From Ctena decussata (Eukaryota; Mollusca; Bivalvia; Lucinida; Lucinidae), in the NCBI GenBank assembly GCA_963989385.1, contig OZ022508.1:56645087-56709086 (forward strand): 64,000 bases of DNA, read 5' to 3'. Shown here in pieces: positions 56,214 to 64,000 of this stretch. The translations under genes were made by a program, and so were the position numbers. The notes under the pieces were generated by a model, which saw nothing but the letters and a program-made list of their open reading frames with translations, was not told where the DNA came from and did no database searches. Position 1 is the first letter of the stretch, and every line of letters starts with the position of its first letter.

Positions 56214-57429
56214 TACCCCCATTCCACTGGACGGCGATTCCACTGCGCTTCGAAATTTTGAACAAAGCGCCATGAATCGTAGCAGAAGCGCCAGCAGCGC
56301 AGGAGAAGCTTCTAGGTCGCAGTGAAAGCGTATCAGAAGCGGCATGATCGCCAAGTCACGGCGCTTGTTTTGACTCTGCTCAAAATTTACGTAGCGGAAG
56401 CGCCGTGGACTCAAAGCGCAACGAAAGCGTAGTAAGAACGTAGCTCGAAATTCATGAGCGCAGCAGTAGCGGGAGCAACGCAGCACCAGCGCATCGGGAT
56501 CGTGCCGACAGCGCCGTGAGATTCGTCTGCGACCCAGCTACACTTCTGCTACGCTCTTTGCGCTCCCGTTGCGCTCTTGGCGCTTCCGCTACGACTCTAC
56601 TATTTATGAATAGCGCAACCACGACGCTCCCGCTGCGCTCTTGGCGCTTTATCTGCGTTTCCTCTGCTCTTATGGCGATCTGGGCATGAAAACACCGCGT
56701 TTCCACGACGCTTCATAACTCGATTCTCACGTTTCATTCAAAACGCAGGCTGCCCGGAGCAGAAGTTGGAATACCCTCTCCTGCGGTAGAGGCTGCGTGA
56801 AAATAGTCTCCTGACCAGGCCTGGGTGTGAATTTCGCCTTCTGCTTTTGACAGGGACCAGGCTCTTGCTCTCTAAACTGAGCCAGATAGGCGCCCTTTAG
56901 AACGCCCAGCAGAGGCCCAAGTTGAGCCTGAACAGCAAGAAGAACAGGACGAGTTGTTCGAAGTCACTAGTTCATGATTGCCAGCTGGCCCATAGCCACT
57001 GGAATTTTTATATTATCAATATTGTTTGAAGGCTGGTGGCTAACTTCTGCTGAACCCGATACATAGAAGCGGTTACAAAGCGCAACACAAGCGCAGCATG
57101 AGCGCAGCTCCGGCACTTAGGTCGTAGCACGATCGCAAATGCATCGTAATAAGCGTAGCTCAAGCGTAGCTTGAAATCCTTTGCCGTAGTAGCAGCGTAT
57201 TGGAAGCGCCCTCGAAGTCCGTTGAGCGTGGCAGAAGCGCAGCCAAATCGCGGCAGCATCGTGACAAGCGTGGCGAGATCGTATTAGAAGCGTACTGGCA
57301 GCGTACTGGAAGCGCACAAGTTCCAAGATTTGGCAAATGCCTACGCTTCTGCTGCGATTTCAAAAGTTTTGGAGAAGCGCCATGATCGCCAAGAGCGCAG
57401 TCAAAGCGTCATCCAGTGGAATGGGGGTA
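56214..57429. mobile_element. GCG-rich 1.2-kb element, copy 1
   Basis: The terminal inverted repeats 'tacccccattccactgga' and 'tccagtggaatgggggta' are near-perfect, flanked by TTA and TAA. The interior is full of GCG trinucleotides spaced roughly 9-11 bp apart ('gtagcagaagcgccagcagc'), with partly inverted halves. GC content is well above the surrounding DNA. ORFs follow the periodic repeat and are not genes. It interrupts the mariner transposase. Confidence 0.92.
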
Positions 57430-57647
57430 TAACGAAAACCGCTCATGTGCAACATTATATAATTATTTAGCCGAAAGTCACACAGAGCAAGGGCAGGACC
57501 ATGGGGAGGGTGTGGCAAAATAACAAGATGCCAGTTCTTCAAATAGTCAAGAACAACGGCTGAACGATGAGCTGATGCATTGTCATGCAACAAATGAACA
57601 CCACGCACCCCTGTTCGTAGCCGCTTACTAACATATACTAGTGCTTA

Positions 57648-60354
57648 TATCCCCATTCCACTGGACGGTGCTTCCACTGCGCTCCGAAATTTTGGACAAA
57701 GCGCCGTAAATCGTAGCAGAAGCGGCAGCAGCGCAGGAGAAGCTTCTAGGTCGCAGTGAAAGCGTATCAGAAGCGGCATCATCGCCAAGTCACGGCGCTT
57801 GTTTTGACTATGCTCAAAATTTACGTAGCGGAAGCGCCGTTGACTCAAAGCGCAATGAAAGCGTAGTAAGAACGTAGCTCGAAATCCATGAACGCAGCAG
57901 CAGCGGGAGCAACGCAGCACCAGCGTAGCGGGATCGTGAGAATCAACTGCGACCCAGCTACGCTTCTGCTACGCTCTTTGCGCTCCCGTTGCGCTCTTGC
58001 CGCTTCCGCTGCGACTCTATTATTTATGAATAGCGCAACCACGACGCTTCCGCTGCGCTCTTGGCGCTTTATCTGCGTTTCCTCTGCTCTTATGGCGATC
58101 TGGGCATGAAAACGCCGCGTTTCCACGAACGGTTTCATAATTCGATTCTCACGTTTCATTCAAAACGCAGGCTGCCCGGAGCAGAAGTTGGAATACCCTC
58201 TCCTGCGGTACAGGCTGTGTGAAAATAGTCTCCTGACTACGCCTGGATGTGGATTTCGCTTTGTGCTTTCGACAGGGGGCCAGGCTCTTGCTCTCTAAAC
58301 TGAGCCAGACAGGCGCCCTTCAGAACGCCGAGCAGAGGCCCCAGTTGAGCCCGAACAGCTAGAAGAACAAGACGAGTTGTTCGAAGTCACTAGTTCATGA
58401 TTGCCAGCTGGGCCATAGCCACTGTAATTGTTATATTATCAATATTGTTTGAAGGCTGGTGGCTAACTTCTGCTGAACCCGATTTCCCGCCGATTAACAT
58501 ACAAGCGGTTACAAAGCGCAACACAAGTGCAGCATGAGCGCAGCTCCGGCACTTAGGTCGTAGCACGATCGCAAATGCATCGTAATAGGCGTAGATCGAG
58601 CGTAGCTTGAAATCCTTCACCGTAGTGGCAGCGTATTAAAAGCGCCCTCGAAGTCCGTTAAGCGTGGCAGAAGCGCAGCTAAATCGCGGCAGCATCGTGA
58701 CTAGGGTGGCGAGATCGTATAGGAGAAAACGGGAATCCCCGCAGTGACGTCATCGGATGATCACGTGGGCAGCTTGGTTGGCAAAAGATTAGCAGTGGAC
58801 AGTGTTTTTCTATGGGAAAGTCTGAAGTGTAATCACTAAAATGCGTAAAAGATAATTGAAATAAGTGCGAATAAATAGCTACCGATTTAAAACAATTGGA
58901 AATAAGGTCTTAGTCACCTGTCATACGAAAAAAAAATCATTTAATTATTGAATTCATCTAGTAAAACGCGTATTTGGATAAACCCATCAACTTTACCGGA
59001 GTGTTTTTCTGAATAACTACGTCTGAAAAAATATTAACAGAATAAAATGAAAATACTGCAGATTAGTATCTTAATTTTTTCTACTATGAATTATATTTAT
59101 TAGTATAAATAGAATAAGATGAAGAAAAAAAAATAGAATTTTATATCTAAGAGATATTTAAGCGGAATTACTTTAAAATGTCGATCGGATTTAGGGACAA
59201 GAAAATTAAAAATAAAAATAATAGAAATAATAATATCCATCGATGGTTGCGATTTCTTAAAAACAATACAAACAATAAAGAAAGAAAGAAAAAATGAATA
59301 AAATAGAGGAAGCCATAAGTTTGTGCTAAGAGATAATTAGCCGCACTCTGCACACAAACAGCTTATTTCAGATACATGTTTGTTTCAACTTGTCACCACA
59401 GGACACCCGCGGCATTTTAGACGTTCTTGATCAAAGGATCCACTGAAGACAGCGAAGATACTATTATACAACAAGAAAACAAACATTTTTAATTCAGAAA
59501 ATTAACATGATATAGACTCAGATATTTTTTATTAGAGTATCTATGATAAAAAGTATACATTGTATTTTGTGAATGCGAGATCTAACAACTTAAGAACAGT
59601 TTAATGCTAACAATAATTCACTGTTAAAATGAATTTCGCATTTCATCTCGTTTCAGTGTAAGCTTTTAGTTATATCCTAAAACAAATGCCACCTAAATTA
59701 TTGATTTTAAAACAGTTTACAAAATTCCATAATATAGCTAAGCCAACAGTACTTTTTGAAAGTTACATGAAGTTCAAAAGCTTACAAGAAATATAAATGA
59801 AAAAGATATGTATCTGAGTCATTCATCAACGATTCACTGCCATTTATTCAGTCATTCATTCATTTAATGGTTTGTTTGTCCGTTGGTTCATTCGTTGTAT
59901 TTTCCGTTTCCCTTTTTACACGCTACATCATCTAGACTTAATAAATTTTCGCTATGAACATGTGTGATAGATAGGAAAAAAAATATTTTGAAGCATCTTA
60001 GCGCGCAAATAAATCGTGATATTCAATTTCATCAAAGATAATGTAAGCCTTACATATCATCTGTCTAAAACATTAAAATTTTGCTGTTATAAGTTCATAT
60101 TTTACAAAAACAATTACGCGCATTTACTATATTCTATAATACTGTATCAACCTTTCTGCCAACCATATTCGGGGAATCCCCCAGGTGTCTTATCAGTGAC
60201 GTCACGCTTTTATCTCCTATTAGAAGCGTACTGGAAGCGCACAAGTTCCAAGTTTTGGCAAATGTCTACGCTTGTGTGGCGATTTCGAAAATTTTGGAGA
60301 AGCGCCATGATCGCCAAGAGCGCAGTCAAAGCGTCATCCAGTGGAATGGGGGTA
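57648..60354. mobile_element. GCG-rich 1.2-kb element, copy 2, itself interrupted
   Basis: Same ends as copy 1, with a perfect TTA duplication on both sides (57,645-57,647 and 60,355-60,357). Removing the insertion at 58,721-60,218 gives about 1.2 kb, collinear with copy 1 apart from small indels. A 3-bp TTA target is typical of PIF/Harbinger-type elements, but no transposase is present. Confidence 0.92.
58721..60218. mobile_element. 1.5-kb AT-rich insertion inside GCG element copy 2
   Basis: The exact pre-insertion sequence is present in copy 1 ('gagatcgtattagaagcg', about 57,275-57,292). The insertion starts 'aggagaaaacgggaatcccc' and ends 'gtcacgcttttatctcct', with AT on both sides as a possible 2-bp duplication. 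TGACGTCA lies about 25 bp from the left end and 15 bp from the right end. GGGAATCCCC-like palindromes also occur near both ends. The interior is AT-rich and non-coding. Confidence 0.88.
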
Positions 60355-61403
60355 TTAATGACACGAAAAAGAGAATTTGTTCCTTATATACTGTATACAA
60401 GTAGTACTAGAGTGTTCAGGTACAGGGCCGCCCAAGATCCCGTAACTGACAAAAATAGGGTAATAATAATCAACCGCAGAGTCTTACTTCTGCGAGCAAT
60501 ATGGTTTCTATTTCAGCTGTCTAATCCCAGACTCATAGATTACACCCAGTTTCCGTCAGTTGTGACATCTTCTGTAGGAAGTTTTCGCTCCTAACGTTTG
60601 AGTTTGGCTAAAAATTGTACGGCTTTTTCAACACGCTCCTGCTTTTGCTGTGGAGTCAACAAGTGGCGTACTCACCGACAGCAAAATTTCTGAGTCTAAA
60701 ATTTTCGTTTAAAATTGAAAATACAGCCGACAAATTCAAAAGCCAGATATATAATCTCACTCCCATACTGTATACAGAGCATCTTCCTTAATAGAGTTGC
60801 TATAGTCGCAACAGTTATTTCAGATGAACTTCCCACTGGTCTACCAGGACGGGGCGTGCCTTAAATGTTCTCCCTAGGAGCCCTAAACAGACTAACCCAT
60901 CTAGCAACTGTATACTGTAGTTGTACTGTATACAGCTCATATACAATGATTTTGGGTAGCTATTATTACCACTGCACTGAATCTAAGTCTTCCGGAAATC
61001 TCACAACATCCCCTCTGCTCCTTTTGGATAGTATTATCACTATCTGTCGCCATTCCGGCCAGTATAACTGGCTATGTTAATTTGAGAACGATTTGTACCT
61101 CATGGGAACTTAAAAGATACTTACGTTTATCGATAGAGGAACGGATTGTGCCATGTTAATGCACAAAACATGCATGGGCACAGCAGTATAGAGACTGTTG
61201 TACCTACTTCTCAAACGCCCCTCATATAACCATACTTACCACCTGCAACTAACTAATGATATGAAAGTTGATTTAAATGAACTAATTTGTCATGCGTCTT
61301 TTCTTAGTTAGGTAACAAATGAGCACGTTATAACAGTATGAATTATGAGATCAGCTGGAGAAAGTTCAGACATTTCACAAATTAGTTTCTTGTTTTATTA
61401 GGA

Positions 61404-61508
61404 AACGGTCTCAAGCCGATGTTGTGTTAGGTGAAATCAAAAATGGATAGAAAGCTAAGTCGTGTCAGCGATTCCAGCCGCAAAAGAAGTTTGCGACCAA
61501 GCATTTCG
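61404..61508 (+). CDS. Candidate first coding exon, 22 codons
   Basis: A plausible exon: acceptor 'cttgttttattag' at 61,391-61,403, a short leader, ATG at 61,443 in the favourable context 'aaaaatgg', then 22 codons to a donor 'gtaatt' at 61,509. The peptide is basic and serine-rich, including 'SRVSDSSRKRSLRPS', with RKRS- and RPS-type phosphorylation-like sites. Codon phase at the donor is zero. I recognise no family and see no convincing next exon; the weak candidate at 62,327 lies inside an inverted repeat. Confidence 0.3.
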
Positions 61509-61974
61509 GTAATTTTCTTAAATATTTGAAAAAAATGTTTTATATCTAAACTAAGTCATGTTAGAAAATCTATGAACTTCAGGCATCTGTGAACTGAGAA
61601 CGGTTGCAAGTTTCTCAGGACATTTGTCTTTTACTGTTTTGGTTTATGCTTCCTTAATTCGTACAATTTATTCACGTAAAAACAAATACATTTCCATGGA
61701 CACAGCAATTCATACAAAAGAGATGCAAAAGACAGTCGTAATGACATTATTTTTTTTTGTCCCTTTTTTAATGTTTAAGCTATAAATGCCAGGTAGAACT
61801 CTCTTATCATTCATTCGCTGCTAAATTCCACCGGATAACAGGGGTACATTAATATAGCACAGTGTGATATCATGTCATTCTAGAACTGCGCATGCGCAAA
61901 TGATATCAAGACCCCTTTGATTAAACGCCAGAATTGCTCTATCGGGCTGTTTTTCTTTTTTTTCCTTTTGATTT

Positions 61975-62130
61975 GACTACCCTTTGAAACAGTTTTTTTA
62001 GTCTATATCGAGCCGTCTCCCAGAAAGAGGCGGAAAGAAAAATATGATAGGGGAGAGAAAAATGTCCAGTCGACCCCTACCCGCACCGAAAGTTACCTAG
62101 CACCATCGCCTGACTACGACCACCTCCAAT
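61975..62130. repeat. Repeat family C, fourth copy
   Basis: 'tagtctatatcgagccgtctcc' style start (61,999 on), 'cgaaagttacctagcacc' and 'cctgactacgaccacc'. It has an internal deletion relative to 38,140-38,335. Confidence 0.78.
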
Positions 62131-62372
62131 GTGTTTTTTTCTCTAACCAGACAGGGCGATACAAGAAATAGTGGCTGTTTTACAAAATTGAACAGCAAGA
62201 CTATACCAAGGCTGTCACCCGCGCTGTCTTACTAGGATACCTTGTTTGTATCAGCAATAACTTGATTCTGAAGTCTGTATAATGCGAGAAGCATGTACTT
62301 TGATGAAACTGCGCGATGCATTTCAGGTTTTGAGTCTCTGTGAGAGGTACTCGTCGGACGAATTATTATTTG

Positions 62373-62500
62373 CATGGCTAGTTACTGACGCAACTGCACG
62401 GAAATGTATGGGTCAGTTAGTAAAACGAGGCGAAGCGAAACTGAGCCATCCATGAAGTACCACTAGAAATTCCACAGAGGGTCAGTAGCTAGCCATGCTA
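62373..62500. repeat. Small inverted repeat, ~128 bp
   Basis: 'gcatggctagttactgac' at the left pairs with 'gtcagtagctagccatgc' at the right, 17 of 18 matching. Probably a tiny palindromic element. An open frame beginning after 'gcatttcag' at 62,327 runs into it. Confidence 0.7.
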
Positions 62501-62796
62501 TTAACTTAACTGTCATTTCTCTGACTAGTGCTTGAAAATCTCTTCAAATGAGCACAGCGAAATCGGGCAACAAATAAAAATGGAGCCACTAGTCTAGTCT
62601 TTGACAGTTTATGCAGAACAGGATAAATGTTAAGAAAGTACAGACTGAGACACTAGTGATGGAAATTGGTTATTTTCCGTCTTTGGTATAGCATTAAATA
62701 ATTAAGATAATATTTTATGGCATCACATGCTGGCACGATGCCTCTGTTTTATAACTTAATGTGTATGTGTACATCTGCTGGTCATTTCTGTATTTT

Positions 62797-62972
62797 AACC
62801 CTTTAAGCGCAAAAAAGCAGACGACAAAATTTGCGTCTGCAAAACTTCAATAATATATTAAGACTAGAGAACAAATAGTGTAGATCTAGATGAGGCGGTT
62901 CATTATGAGCCGCCTCATCAAGATCTATGCTGTTTGCAAATTCTGCCATTTTCGTTCCTGGCGCTTAAAGTG
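62797..62972. mobile_element. Hairpin repeat with 'agatctagatgagg' loop, copy 2
   Basis: The ends 'ccctttaagcgc' and 'gcgcttaaag' are inverted. Inside, 'gcagacgacaaaatttgcg' forms one hairpin and 'gtgtagatctagatgaggcg' with its complement another. It is the reverse complement of the family at 34,257-34,465. Confidence 0.9.
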
Positions 62973-64000
62973 ATAAAGGGGTACAACTTATTTACACTGT
63001 ATTCCTATAGGAGTTGGCCCCTAAAACCCACCTGAGAAGGATTCCTATAGGAGTTGGTCCCTTAACCCTACTGAGGAGGAAGTCAAAAATGCAAAAACGA
63101 CAGAGTTGCGTCCCTTGCGTGTGTACCTATCCACCTAAAAGACAAATATTCTTGTTCATTGGTGTCATAATCAGTCTAGTAAAACTGCTATTTCGCCAAA
63201 AGAGATGTCCTGTCTCATACATGTAATGACATAACTGGGCCATAAAACAGCTAACAACTCGGGGTGTGTTCTGTATGGCAGAAAATAGCTGTCAGCAATA
63301 TGTAGCTGATTTGTCTGTGAATATATAATGATTAAGTTTAGCAGTGAACTGTTAGCTTCCGACAAAAACAAGATAAACAAGAAAAATCTTCAAACAAATA
63401 AAGATAGTCGGCACAGATTAAATGGAAGTGTGTTTTGTTATATGTTTCAACTCTTCACCAAGAGACATATAAGTTGACAATAACTTTCATGAATATGACC
63501 CAAGTGAGCTATGTCGGAAGGCACCCACAACCGTATTTTGACACTGGGTAGCGACAATGACCGCTGTCCAATTTGGAATTCCAGAACGGACTGCGGTCAA
63601 TCTTGAGATTGACCTGATTTCATAACAGTTACCAACATGATGCACTGTTTGTTTGTGTGTATTAAACCGAAAGTAGAAATCGAAAGTAGATCTTCAACGA
63701 AAAGAAAAAAGAAAGTTTGGAATATGTGGGTCTGTTTTCGATAAAATTTCTATTGTAAATTTACAAACAAGAGAAAATTTTGAATTAATATCTGACAGAG
63801 TTCTAGTATTCACGCAGTGCAGTACGACGGGAAAAACGAAGATTAAATATTCATTGACCTTCGGTATCATTGGCTAAATTTTGACATACGCGTTATTTGA
63901 CCAATGAAATCTTCAGAATGTTGAACAATACTGAAATTATACGCGGCTGTGCCGCGAAAAAAAAATACCTCATTTCGAACTAATTGCACCAACTGATTGT
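62973..64000. other. No gene recognised; short tandem pair at 63,002-63,085
   Basis: 'attcctataggagttgg' is repeated twice, about 42 bp apart, with a related tail. Beyond that the sequence is AT-rich without supported genes up to the window end. Confidence 0.6.

Larger units (their letters stand above)
56000..61070 (-). pseudogene. Mariner transposase, split in three by insertions
   Basis: Read on the minus strand. In 61,070-60,361: an 'ARPGRPVGSSSEITVATIAT' relic of the helix-turn-helix region, then 'VRHLLTPQQKQERVEKAVQF' and 'TTDGNWVY', equivalent to the first catalytic Asp block TGDETW. In 57,644-57,433: 'GVHLLHDNASAHRSAVVLDY' with the HDNA Asp, then 'HPPHGPALALCDFRL' and the final conserved Asp region of DD34D. 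In 56,210-56,000 only a decayed C-terminal tail is left. The first Asp block reads as GNW instead of DETW, and stops occur, so it is inactive. Confidence 0.82.
55994..61226 (-). mobile_element. Mariner element carrying nested insertions, TA-flanked
   Basis: The left end 'tacgaggggcatttgagaag' and the right end, the complement of 'cttctcaaacgcccctcata', define 5.2 kb. About 3.9 kb of this is later insertion (two GCG-rich elements, one with its own insertion). Subtracting these leaves about 1.3 kb, the normal size of a mariner. Transposase relics lie in all three remaining segments in the right order on the minus strand. Confidence 0.85.

Noticed and set aside
57117..57385. Overlapping ORFs in several frames in the GCG-rich elements
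   Set aside because: Stop-poor periodic GC-rich repeats keep many frames open; peptides are alanine/arginine/serine-rich and mirror the repeat.
60016..60594. 192-codon plus-strand ORF, the longest outside the LINE
   Set aside because: It runs across the junction between the 1.5-kb insertion and the right end of the GCG-rich element and into mariner sequence, so it is a chance fusion of three elements with no domain.

Overview
This window is eukaryotic and rich in repeats. It is AT-rich, has no operons or prokaryote-type genes, and contains no intact protein-coding gene that I can defend. The mixture of a CR1/Jockey-like LINE, RTE-like fragments, Tc1/mariner, PIF/Harbinger and piggyBac-type elements, tRNA-derived SINEs, many palindromic MITEs, a hammerhead ribozyme and TGACCTTG-rich repeats resembles marine bivalve genomes. 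A bivalve mollusc, perhaps a heterodont clam, is my best inference from repeat style alone.

Layout. 1-7 kb: duplications, palindromes and the first copy of a 240-bp hairpin MITE, called hairpin family A here (7 copies in the window). 7-9.6 kb: a 5'-truncated LINE with a reverse transcriptase and one in-frame stop, bracketed by 90-bp inverted repeats and inserted into another repeat (family B). 10-24 kb: more family A and B copies, a 1.3-kb element carrying RFX X-box-like palindromes, a tRNA-derived SINE, a palindromic MITE, a family B foldback, and a convincing type I hammerhead ribozyme at 24,032-24,069. 24.8-28 kb: a SINE and a 0.9-kb mariner-type MITE. 28.3-32.4 kb: a decayed TatD-type nuclease ORF (+) facing a decayed PIF/Harbinger-type DDE transposase with a SWIM-like tail (-). 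32.6-34.15 kb: a Tc1-like element turned into a near-palindrome. 35-40 kb: family A copies, a SINE with a perfect 11-bp target-site duplication, a 14-copy minisatellite, and RTE fragments interrupted by other repeats. 41-50.9 kb: a TTAA-flanked MITE, SINEs, a Tc1 pseudogene split by an RTE fragment, a mariner fragment, and a 1.45-kb foldback. 53.7-54.05 kb: a foldback with internally tandem arms. 56-61.2 kb: a mariner element whose transposase is split by two copies of a 1.2-kb GCG-rich element, one of which holds a further 1.5-kb insertion.

Host genes. Only weak exon candidates are visible: a 36-nt micro-exon at 17,441, a 77-codon ORF near 51.9 kb, and an ATG-containing exon at 61,404-61,508. 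The window could be intergenic or lie inside long introns. The visible biology is layered transposition, with insertions that can be put in relative order.
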